Source: Nitrosospira sp. NpAV
GTDB taxonomy: Bacteria > Pseudomonadota > Gammaproteobacteria > Burkholderiales > Nitrosomonadaceae
DNA: 64,000 nt
Assembly: GCF_000832065.1 (NCBI RefSeq)
Contig: NZ_JXQM01000001.1
Coordinates: forward strand, 372,001 to 436,000
Direction of reading: 5' to 3'
In this document: in pieces, positions 31,706 through 39,763 of the stretch
Position numbering within the stretch: the stretch's first letter is position 1
Layout of the letters: each line of letters opens with the position of its first letter
Notes under the pieces: model-generated
Databases searched by the model: none
What the model saw: the letters and a program-made list of their open reading frames with translations, nothing else
What the model was told of the DNA's origin: nothing
Translations under genes and position numbers: made by a program

Positions 31706-33706
31706 ATGGCTATCTCTGACATGACACATAATCCACCGGATGATCGCCTTAACCGCGTGCCGGACTTTGGGCGGGCTCCGATGGGTTCGGGTACCGAAGC
31801 GCATCTCGCCCATATATGGGAATCGCTGCCGGGCTGGCGCGGCTGGTTTTCTACAGTCGATCATAAGACGATCGGTCTGCGATATATCGTCACGGCATTT
31901 ATTTTCCTGCTGATGGGCGGCATTGAGGCGCTGATCATGCGTATACAACTCGCGGGATCGAATCATGCCCTGCTGACGCCGGAACAATATAGCCAGCTGT
32001 TCACGATGCACGGCGTGACCATGATTTTCTTGTACGCCTTGCCGATATTGTCTGGATTTTCCAATTATCTCTGGCCGTTATTATTGGGCTCGCGAGACAT
32101 GGCATTCCCCCGCCTAAACGCGCTCTCCTACTGGATCTTTCTATTTGCGGGCATTTTCATGTACGCGAGCTTTCCTCTCGGCCAGGCACCCAATGCCGGT
32201 TGGTTCAACTACGTCCCATTTTCGGGGCCCATTTATAACACCGGTCCCAATATCGATGTCTTTGCACTCGGCATGGTGCTGTTGGGAATATCAACGACTG
32301 TCGGATCGGTCAATTTTGTGGTTACGCTATTTCGGATGCGAGCACCGGGCATGACAATCAATCGGGTACCCATTCTGGTGTGGGGCACACTCACCGCATC
32401 CGTGGCTAATCTTCTGGCTATCCCCGCGGTCAGTCTCGCCTTTTTTCTTCTGTGGCTTGACCGTCAGATCGGCACCCATTTTTTTGATGTCGCCAATGGG
32501 GGAAAACCACTGCTGTGGCAACACTTGTTCTGGATTTTCGGTCATCCATGGGTGTATGCGATCGTGCTTCCCGCGATGGGCATCGTTTCGGATGCATTAC
32601 CTACATTCTGCCGTCGTCCCTTGGTTGGTTACGCGGCGATGGCTCTTGCCACCATAGCAACCATGCTGGTTGGATTTGAAGTATGGATTCATCACATGTT
32701 TGCTACCGGTTTGCCTACGGTTGCCCTGTCAATTTTTGGTGCCGCCAGTATGGTAATTTCAATCCCAAGCTCGGTCGCCGTATTTGCGTGGATCGCAACT
32801 ATCTGGCTCGGAAAACCTGTATTCAAGACACCATTTCTATTTTTTGCCGGCTTTGTCATGCTATTTGTAATCGGTGGTTTGTCTGGTGTGATGACGGCAG
32901 CCGTATCACTCGATTGGCAGCTTAACGAAACCTACTTCATCGTCGCACACCTGCACTATGTATTAATTGGCATCAATGTATTCCCAGTCGTGGGCGGCAT
33001 CTATTACTGGTTTCCCAAATTCACCGGCCGAATGATGGATGAAAAAATGGGCAAATGGAGCTTCTGGGTCATGTTCATCGGCTTTAACATAGGTTTTTTT
33101 CCGATGCACGTGGCCGGCCTGCTGGGGATGCCGCGGCGTATTTATACATATTCATCCCGCATGGGATGGGATACGGTCAACATGATCATATCCATCGGCT
33201 CTTTCATATTTGCCGTCGGCATCCTGATTTTTCTGGTCAACGTCGCGCTCAGCCTCAAGCGCGGTGCCCGGGTGGGAGCAAATCCGTGGGACGCGGCGAC
33301 ACTAGAGTGGTCTGTATCTTCACCGCCGCCGGCTTACAACTTTGCAGCCATCCCCATTATCGCGAGCCGCCATCCATTATGGGAAGATCGGCTTGACGAA
33401 GACACCGGACGTTCCAGCCTGACAGAAGGGTATTTATTGACGCAGGGGCGGGAAACTATAGGTACTTCACCTATCGATGCCAAGCCAGTAACCATACTTA
33501 AAATGCCGGAAGACTCCTCCACGCCGTTCTTTGTGGGACTGTTCGTTTCATTGATGTTCGTTGGGTTGCTGCTTCATTGGTGGAACTTTGCGGGGATAAT
33601 GGCTGCAGCGGGCTGTATTGCGCTAATAATATGGATGTGGCCTCAAAAGGCGCTGGCTCAACGAGTACCCAGCGCTGCTCACTCGCACGGAGAGGCTCAT
33701 GACTGA
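31706..33706 (+). CDS. coxA: Haem-copper oxidase subunit I with altered proton-channel residues
   Basis: Catalytic subunit, 666 aa, with about 12 family helices plus extra C-terminal helices. All six haem and copper histidines are present: H102 and H417 (low-spin haem), H280, H329 and H330 (CuB), H415 (high-spin haem). The usual HPEVY motif reads HPWVY (280-284): the D-channel gate Glu is Trp, while the cross-linked Tyr284 is kept. The usual PTGIK motif reads PSSVA (354-358): the K-channel Lys is Ala. Asp131 (DMAFPR) at the D-channel entrance is present. It overlaps coxC by 8 bp. Oxygen reduction is likely; the pumping route is unclear. Confidence 0.93.
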   Translation: MAISDMTHNPPDDRLNRVPDFGRAPMGSGTEAHLAHIWESLPGWRGWFSTVDHKTIGLRYIVTAFIFLLMGGIEALIMRIQLAGSNHALLTPEQYSQLFTMHGVTMIFLYALPILSGFSNYLWPLLLGSRDMAFPRLNALSYWIFLFAGIFMYASFPLGQAPNAGWFNYVPFSGPIYNTGPNIDVFALGMVLLGISTTVGSVNFVVTLFRMRAPGMTINRVPILVWGTLTASVANLLAIPAVSLAFFLLWLDRQIGTHFFDVANGGKPLLWQHLFWIFGHPWVYAIVLPAMGIVSDALPTFCRRPLVGYAAMALATIATMLVGFEVWIHHMFATGLPTVALSIFGAASMVISIPSSVAVFAWIATIWLGKPVFKTPFLFFAGFVMLFVIGGLSGVMTAAVSLDWQLNETYFIVAHLHYVLIGINVFPVVGGIYYWFPKFTGRMMDEKMGKWSFWVMFIGFNIGFFPMHVAGLLGMPRRIYTYSSRMGWDTVNMIISIGSFIFAVGILIFLVNVALSLKRGARVGANPWDAATLEWSVSSPPPAYNFAAIPIIASRHPLWEDRLDEDTGRSSLTEGYLLTQGRETIGTSPIDAKPVTILKMPEDSSTPFFVGLFVSLMFVGLLLHWWNFAGIMAAAGCIALIIWMWPQKALAQRVPSAAHSHGEAHD

Positions 33707-34295
33707 TGCGAGTCCATTCAATCAGCTCTTGCCGGTGGGAAGCAAGGGCAAGCTATCAGGTGGCTGGTGGGGGATTCTGGCGTTGATCGTAACGGAAGGA
33801 TCTCTTTTTGGATATCTGTTGTTTGCATACTTCTATCTGGCTGCACAAACCGAACAGCAATGGCCACCGGAAGGTTTGCCCGTACTACTCATGCCGGCTG
33901 TCAATACAGCGATATTGCTCGCCAGCAGCGCTTGCGTTTGGATCAGCGAGCATTGTATCCGGCGAAGACAAATATATTGGAGCATCGCCGCGATGATATT
34001 GGCGATCGCACTCGGCATTTGCTTCGTAATGATTCAACTCACGGAATGGGATAGGAAAACTTATGATATGACGTCGAGTTTGTACGGGTCGCTGTACTTC
34101 ACGATCACAGGATTTCATCTGTGTCACGTCATCATAGGGCTGGTCGTCCTGTTGCTCCTGCTGATCTGGATGGCGCTCGGTTATTTTGACGATAGGCGCT
34201 ACGCCGCTGTGACGATAGGCGGAGTCTATTGGCACTTCGTCGATGTGGTCTGGCTGTTCGTTTTCACTACGTTGTACATATTTCCTTATCTATAA
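33699..34295 (+). CDS. coxC: Cytochrome c oxidase subunit III
   Basis: Non-catalytic oxidase subunit that supports proton uptake in the family. It has 198 aa with about five membrane helices, the short form without the first two helices. WGILALIVTEGSLFGYLLFAYFYLA opens helix one, and GFHLCHVIIGLVVLLLLL and YWHFVDVVWLFVFTTLYI are the conserved C-terminal helices with the HxxH and WHFVDVVW motifs. It starts inside the end of coxA (ATGACTGA), so translation is coupled. Confidence 0.93.
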   Translation: MTDASPFNQLLPVGSKGKLSGGWWGILALIVTEGSLFGYLLFAYFYLAAQTEQQWPPEGLPVLLMPAVNTAILLASSACVWISEHCIRRRQIYWSIAAMILAIALGICFVMIQLTEWDRKTYDMTSSLYGSLYFTITGFHLCHVIIGLVVLLLLLIWMALGYFDDRRYAAVTIGGVYWHFVDVVWLFVFTTLYIFPYL

Positions 34296-34361
34296 ATTTG
34301 AAATAAGCTTTTCCAATAAACAGGATACCCCCAACAACATCGTGCTCTTTATCATGGTTCG

Positions 34362-34760
34362 ATGGGTACATACAGAACATTACTAGCATTATTCGGCGCA
34401 CCCGCCGCATGGGTCACCCAGATGTCCGTGAGTGAACCCATTGCGGCGTATGCGTGCTATCCGCATCTGGTTCCGCTTTCCGCCCCGCTCTGGGTCAATT
34501 TGCCTGCAATACTCGCAGCAATCAGTCTGATCTGTTTGCTGGGCGGGCTGATTTCGGGATATGTCGCATGGACGTCATGGCGACGAACAGGTCACCGATT
34601 TTCCGGGACTGACACAGGGGAGGCTGTCTTCGAAGTTGATGGGGGCCAGGCATTATTTCTGGCGATGCTGGGAATAATGTCGAGTTTCGTTTTTATCGTC
34701 GCAATTTTATTTACCGGTTGCGCAGTTTTATTGGTATCGCCTTGTAGCGCCTGGACTTGA
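34362..34760 (+). CDS. Small oxidase-cluster membrane protein, unknown function
   Basis: 132 aa with three hydrophobic segments (about 1-20, 43-70, 93-125) and a short hydrophilic loop, TSWRRTGHRFSGTDTGE. Similar small membrane proteins occur in this position in caa3-like clusters of other proteobacteria, from memory. It lies 66 bp after coxC and 4 bp before the cytochrome c gene, so it is in the operon. No catalytic motif is visible. Confidence 0.75.
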   Translation: MGTYRTLLALFGAPAAWVTQMSVSEPIAAYACYPHLVPLSAPLWVNLPAILAAISLICLLGGLISGYVAWTSWRRTGHRFSGTDTGEAVFEVDGGQALFLAMLGIMSSFVFIVAILFTGCAVLLVSPCSAWT

Positions 34761-34764
34761 TCAA

Positions 34765-36084
34765 ATGATACCGGGAACCCCATTCACGGATTCGATTAAC
34801 AGGGCGCTGAGCAAAGCCGCAGGTTATTCATGGATTGCTATATGGATGATTGCCGCAAACGCCCAAGCCGCCGATCCTGCCATGGTGGCACGTGGGAGAT
34901 ATCTTGCCAAGGTCGCGGATTGCGTGAGCTGTCATACCGCCGGGCCAGACCACCCTCCGTTTGCTGGCGGATTGCCGATCAACTCGCCATTTGGGATTAT
35001 TTATTCGACGAATATTACACCCGATCCGATCTCCGGCATCGGTCAATATAGTTACGCTGATTTTAGCCGGGCCGTTCGCGAAGGCATTGCCAGAGACGGC
35101 AGGCGTCTTTATCCGGCGATGCCATATGCCTCCTTCGCGGCGACACTGGATAGCGATATTCAGGCACTCTATGCTTATTTTATGAAGGAAGTGAAGGCTG
35201 TCAGCCACACGCCGCCTCAGACCAGACTGCCTTTTCCTTTCAATCAGCGCTGGACTCTTATGTTCTGGAGTGCGGCATTCGTAAATCAAAAACGCTATAA
35301 GCCGCGTGCCGACCGCGATGCGCAGTGGAACCGTGGCGCATATCTGGTGCAAACGCTAGGCCACTGTGGGGCCTGCCATACCCCGCGCGGCTTGGCCTAT
35401 CAGGAAAAAGGATATTCAGAATCATCGTCCGACTACTTGAGCGGCGCGGTAGTGGATAACTGGTATGCCGCGAATCTGACCGGAACCCACGCATCCGGCC
35501 TGGGTAGATGGTCCGAGACAGAAATTTCAATGTTCCTGGAAACAGGCCATAGCGGATACGCGGTAGCATTTGGCAGCATGGTCACCGTTATCGAAAACAG
35601 CACACAGCATTTACGGAAAGAAGATTTGGACGCTATTGCACACTATCTTAAATCTCTTCCAGCGCGAAAGGAAAAAACATCCTATAAACCCTATAAACCT
35701 TCCGCAGTGCCAAGTAAGATAGTGTTGACCGGAGCCGGCAGCGATCAATTCGAACGTCCCGGCGCCGGCCTGTATGCGGGATTTTGCGCTAAATGCCATG
35801 GAGACAGCGGCACAGGCAAGCCTCCGAAAATTCCTCGGCTTGGCGGCAATTCAATGGTTCTCTCCGAGGATGCCACCTCCCTGATCCGCCAGGTGTTGGA
35901 AGGGGGAAAAGGACCACTGACGGAAAATGGACCGAAACCGAAAGAAATGCCGAGCTTTGAAAAAAAATTTACTGACCGCGACATCGCGGACGTCCTCACC
36001 TACGTGCGCAACAGCTGGGGCAATACAGCGACTCCCGTGACGCCACGCGACGTGTCCCTGTTACGAAAAGCGCTGCGAAAATGA
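34765..36084 (+). CDS. Membrane-associated cytochrome c with three haem-binding sites
   Basis: 439 aa with an N-terminal export signal (about 18-36). Three CxxCH sites lie at residues 53-57 (CVSCH), 201-205 (CGACH) and 341-345 (CAKCH), each starting a cytochrome c domain. The layout matches the cytochrome subunit of membrane alcohol and gluconate dehydrogenases, which pass electrons from a periplasmic dehydrogenase to quinone or oxidase. Here no dehydrogenase is adjacent, so the likely role is electron donor to the oxidase encoded just upstream. Confidence 0.88.
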   Translation: MIPGTPFTDSINRALSKAAGYSWIAIWMIAANAQAADPAMVARGRYLAKVADCVSCHTAGPDHPPFAGGLPINSPFGIIYSTNITPDPISGIGQYSYADFSRAVREGIARDGRRLYPAMPYASFAATLDSDIQALYAYFMKEVKAVSHTPPQTRLPFPFNQRWTLMFWSAAFVNQKRYKPRADRDAQWNRGAYLVQTLGHCGACHTPRGLAYQEKGYSESSSDYLSGAVVDNWYAANLTGTHASGLGRWSETEISMFLETGHSGYAVAFGSMVTVIENSTQHLRKEDLDAIAHYLKSLPARKEKTSYKPYKPSAVPSKIVLTGAGSDQFERPGAGLYAGFCAKCHGDSGTGKPPKIPRLGGNSMVLSEDATSLIRQVLEGGKGPLTENGPKPKEMPSFEKKFTDRDIADVLTYVRNSWGNTATPVTPRDVSLLRKALRK

Positions 36085-36167
36085 TCAGTTTTCCAACGAT
36101 ATGCCTCATCGATATCCACATAACTTGATGGTCGATTCCCGCCGTTTTTCTTTAGGGTAATCTCTGC

Positions 36168-36989
36168 TCAACTTGCCTGCCGTTTTGTAAGTAACCTCTG
36201 GGGCATCAACTCCTTGCGCACTACAATCAATATTCCCACCACGCTCATCATTGCACCGTGGATCCAAAGAATTATTCCGCCGATTTGCTGATCTCCTATT
36301 GCACTTAGGCCGCCAATAGCTCGACCACAAATAGTATAAATAGGATAGAGTTCACGGGAGGCGAAAAAGATCATTGCGCCCAACACGATTTGGGGTGGAA
36401 TGACGGCAAGCATCATTGCAATACGAGTCCCTGGCGATAAATGCGTTGAAAATACAGGGCCTGGATTTAGCACAAGGCCCCAGAAAATCAGCCCATTTAT
36501 GAGCATGCTCCAGTTCATCAGACGATACAAACGCCAATCGATCATTGCCGTAAAATGAATGGAAGGCAACAACCAGAAGCCGATGAGGCCGCTGAAGAGT
36601 ATTACGGCCACGATGGGATTGCATAAGACATATGCGAGATATTGCAGGGGTTTCCAACGGACTGCCAGACGGCAGAGATGCCTCCCCTTCCGGGGCATGC
36701 CAAGCAGAAGTATGGATAATGGGCTGCTTAATATGATCAGGAAAGGCCCAAGATGATGCAATACAAGGTGCTGAAGCCGATGAATGAAAAATTGATGCTC
36801 GGAGTAGTAATCAAACTGCGTATGAGAAACGAGATATAGGAAGGCAAGCCCCATCCAGAAATATACTTTTTGGCGAAGTTGTGGCTGGCTTCTGGCGCAA
36901 CCTCTTGAAAATAAGATTGCCGCAACACCGGTTGCGGCTACAACCACCACCGACTCTTCCCAAGGTATGAACCAATACAGCAAATCCAT
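36168..36989 (-). CDS. ctaG: CtaG-family (caa3-type) oxidase assembly membrane protein
   Basis: 273 aa with six or seven membrane helices, matching the CtaG_caa3 family needed for assembly of caa3 oxidases. The His-rich start of one helix, FFIHRLQHLVLHHLGPFLII (about 88-107), is the family hallmark. It is convergent with the oxidase operon and lies 73 bp downstream of the SCO gene, so the two assembly factors are probably one minus-strand unit. Confidence 0.85.
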   Translation of the reverse strand: MDLLYWFIPWEESVVVVAATGVAAILFSRGCARSQPQLRQKVYFWMGLAFLYLVSHTQFDYYSEHQFFIHRLQHLVLHHLGPFLIILSSPLSILLLGMPRKGRHLCRLAVRWKPLQYLAYVLCNPIVAVILFSGLIGFWLLPSIHFTAMIDWRLYRLMNWSMLINGLIFWGLVLNPGPVFSTHLSPGTRIAMMLAVIPPQIVLGAMIFFASRELYPIYTICGRAIGGLSAIGDQQIGGIILWIHGAMMSVVGILIVVRKELMPQRLLTKRQAS

Positions 36990-37062
36990 AATAAATAAGC
37001 GCTATAAGGCGTTGCTTTGGCAGAACTGCCGTATGCTGGCTTTATTTCAAGCGAGTGCTCTT

Positions 37063-37668
37063 CTAACGCAATGGATGCGAATCGCGCAGGAGGCGCCGGA
37101 TATCCTCTGCCAGATTCTCGTCCGAGTCGCCAGATGTCGCCAGCAGACGCGCTTGACCTTGTGAATCAAAAATATATACGGCATCCCCGTGGGTGATGTC
37201 ATTGGTCTTGTCAATTTTGGAACGGGAACGGTAAGCAGCCCGATATCGTTTCGTAAGATTCTGGATATCGCCTGTTGTGCCGGTCAATCCAATCGCGTGT
37301 TCAGGATCAAATTGCGCTACATAGCGGCGCAAGACTTCAGGGTTATCATGAGCAGGATCAAGTGTGACAAACAGGATTCGTGTGCGATCGGCATTATCGC
37401 CCAAAAGCTGTACTACACGGCTTAAACGAGCCATGGAAATAGGACATTCAGCTTCGCAATTTGTGAATCCGAAGTACAGCAATAATATATAGCCCTTATA
37501 TGTTTTTGCTGTGACGAGGCGTTCGCTATCAGACGTCAAAGAAAAATCCAGATCCGGCAAATGGCCGGTCACCTCTTCTACATGCCAGGGCTTTTCAGGA
37601 ACGCAACCGCTTATCACCAACGCCATGATCAGCTTCAGGATACAACGGCGTAATTCGAAGTTCCACAT
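37063..37668 (-). CDS. SCO1/SenC-family copper chaperone lipoprotein
   Basis: Delivers copper to the CuA centre of oxidase subunit II or reduces its cysteines. The thioredoxin-like fold carries the copper motif in FTNCEAECPIS (CxxxCP) and the third ligand His in DITHGDAVYIF. The signal ends with the lipobox VISGC, so it is membrane-anchored by lipid. The start is uncertain: I chose the ATG at 37668 (201 aa); a TTG at 37707 and an ATG at 37689 are in frame upstream. It is the first gene of the SCO-ctaG pair serving the convergent oxidase operon. Confidence 0.88.
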   Translation of the reverse strand: MWNFELRRCILKLIMALVISGCVPEKPWHVEEVTGHLPDLDFSLTSDSERLVTAKTYKGYILLLYFGFTNCEAECPISMARLSRVVQLLGDNADRTRILFVTLDPAHDNPEVLRRYVAQFDPEHAIGLTGTTGDIQNLTKRYRAAYRSRSKIDKTNDITHGDAVYIFDSQGQARLLATSGDSDENLAEDIRRLLRDSHPLR

Positions 37669-37707
37669 TTCGATCACACGCTCCCGCATTGTAAGTTCTC
37701 GGAACAA

Positions 37708-38227
37708 TTCTTAGACATAGCTGGTTTCTCTCAGTTGCGAAAGCTTGCAGGAGCACTTCATTATGGAACTTTCAATTTGGTTTGGCCAAATCAATCCTTT
37801 CTCTTGATTGATCACATTTCCAATGGCGGGTGATGCCACCCGAGCTGACCAATATTGCCAATCCCTCGAAAAGATAAAGCAGCTTTAACTTATTAATGCC
37901 CGGTAAGAGCTGGTCTGATCACATCTTGACGTGCGATGAACGGGGTAAGTTCCAACCGCTACGAGTGTCTGCCGAGGCTTAGCGTACGATTTTTTCCATT
38001 TTGTGAGCCGATCCCAAGAGGCAGGAACACAGGGGTTATGATGATCTTTTCCGGATGCGACCGGAGCAGATCCTCCGTGCCGATGGGTTCGCTAGCAGAC
38101 AGAACGGTAGAGCCTCGCCGTGCATACTTGAACCGTCCGCATCCGGGACAGGCGAAATAATGTGAACGAATGGATTTCTTTCCGGCTTTAACGCTGGTCA
38201 CGAGTTATTTATTGAGAGAGCTCAATT
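37708..38227. other. Intergenic region SCO-EexN
   Basis: About 520 bp without a supported gene. An 80-codon minus-strand frame at 37959-38201 contains CPGCG but has no clear start context or recognisable family, so I did not call it. Confidence 0.3.
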
Positions 38228-38515
38228 ATGAAAAGGCAAGTAGTTATGGTTTCCCTGGCGGCAAGCACGTTCCTGGGATCGATGCTGGCCGGTTGCGAAA
38301 CCCGTAAAATAGAAGAAGAAGTCCGGTCCATTGACTGGTACCAGACAAACGATGCCGAACGCGCGGCAAAACTGATCCAGTGCAGGTCCGATCCCGGCAA
38401 GTACGACGCGACGCCAAACTGCATTAATGCCAGTCGTGCGGAAAACAATGCAAAGGCAGATACAAGGTGGGGTACGAAGAGCGAGGACGTGAGGACCGAG
38501 CCAAAGGTTCCCTAG
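38228..38515 (+). CDS. EexN-like (entry exclusion) family lipoprotein
   Basis: 95 aa. The signal peptide ends in the lipobox MLAGC (Cys 23). The mature part has SIDWYQTNDAERAAKLIQCRSDPG and then ATPNCINASRAE, the pattern of EexN-type entry exclusion lipoproteins of conjugative plasmids, with the conserved Cys pair at 52 and 65. No conjugation genes are nearby, so this is an orphan copy, a common situation in chromosomes. Its job here is unknown. Confidence 0.75.
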   Translation: MKRQVVMVSLAASTFLGSMLAGCETRKIEEEVRSIDWYQTNDAERAAKLIQCRSDPGKYDATPNCINASRAENNAKADTRWGTKSEDVRTEPKVP

Positions 38516-39763
38516 GGCAAGCCGCTCGCCGCGCGTCATCCGCTGCTCAGGAGTTTAGGGCGCAATAGAACGTAAAACCCGGTTAAGGCACCTTGGCCCC
38601 AGGATAGACAGCAAAAGACAACTTACCTATCCACCAAGCTATCCAGTGATATGGTGTATTTGGCTCCGGTCCGATCAGAACGGTGATTACCGGGCGGATC
38701 ACGCTGATTGAGCTTCCCGGCGAAACGACAAAACTAGGTGATCATTATCACTTCAAGTGCAGCTCATGTAGCCGCAACAGGATTTGCCTATGCTGCTGAA
38801 AAGTTTTAAATGGAGTAGGAATAGGGTCTGGTGGTTGCTGCGGTGATCGCGCTCTCGACCTGAGAGAGATTCCCTTAAAACAAAATTAATTGTCCGGTGG
38901 TTTTATGTATCGCCGCGACTTCACATGCTTGCTGCATAACCGCTTCTGCATGATCGGCTTTTTCTTCCGGCTCCTGCGTGCGCTCGCATCCCGCTTGAGC
39001 TTCGCATCCCCAAAAATCAGCACATGCACGGGTATCAGCCAGTATCCCCACTGCTCCATCGACAAGGCATTGACGTGAACGAAGGATATCTATGCAGGTT
39101 ACGTACATTGGTCTGCTGATAATGGATCTCCTCATTCGCGAAAGCCTCCACAGTGACAATCACCATTCACCCCTACTCCGACTGCCGGTTCCATCGCTCG
39201 AACAGATCCCCTCTCCTTGCACATCTGGCCAGCATCGACGCATGGCATTTTCGCCATCGACAGCGACATACGATAAGGCGCGAGAAGCTATTCTGTCCCG
39301 CTGTTTCCAAGCTAAAGCACCATGAATAACTGACCCAGGCGATCCCTCATGCCTTCTTTCAGCAATAGCGTGAGCCGGCCCAGCATTCTGGGAAAGCGCG
39401 CAACTTCATCAATCTCACAACCTTAACAGTCTGCATGGACCGCGCTTCCCGCGCTTCATGCTGTGCCCGATCACCGGTATTGCCAAACGACAGCGCGGCC
39501 AGTTCGCAGAAGTCTCCCGCTAAATTCCCTGATGAATTCTTCACTCCAGCTTGACATTGTCTTAACGAATGTTCCAGCATTCTTCACATCTGCATGACAT
39601 TTCTTTGACACGGGCCATGCTATTTTCCTACCGAAATAAGTTCTTTCAGATATCGGATCTCGTCGATAAATTATTTCAACGACATAACCAAGAATACTTG
39701 CGATCTTGATATTTTTAAAAACTTTAGCCGCGCCATATTCAATTCTGAAATCCGGAGCACCCG
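38516..39763. other. 1.25-kb stretch without a recognisable gene
   Basis: Several short frames exist on both strands but none has a credible start, domain or codon pattern. The part around 38660-38760 looks like decayed coding or insertion-sequence end sequence. The last 150 bp (39610-39763) are AT-rich and probably contain the promoter of the porin gene. Confidence 0.3.

Noticed and set aside
30676-33706. The oxidase as the NorSY-type nitric oxide reductase of ammonia oxidisers
   Set aside because: A subunit III gene, a fused cytochrome c domain on subunit II and an intact active-site Tyr fit a caa3-like oxygen reductase better. A phylogeny of subunit I would decide.
37959-38201. 80-codon minus-strand frame with a CPGCG zinc-finger-like pair
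   Set aside because: No other metal pair, no recognisable family and a weak start; a single CxxC can arise by chance.
38640-38770. Resemblance to the end of an IS21-type element
   Set aside because: Only a loose impression from phrases such as GGTGAT and CGCTGATTGAGCTT; no terminal repeat or transposase found.
38875-39159. 94-codon minus-strand frame
   Set aside because: No domain or start signal, and a composition typical of chance frames.
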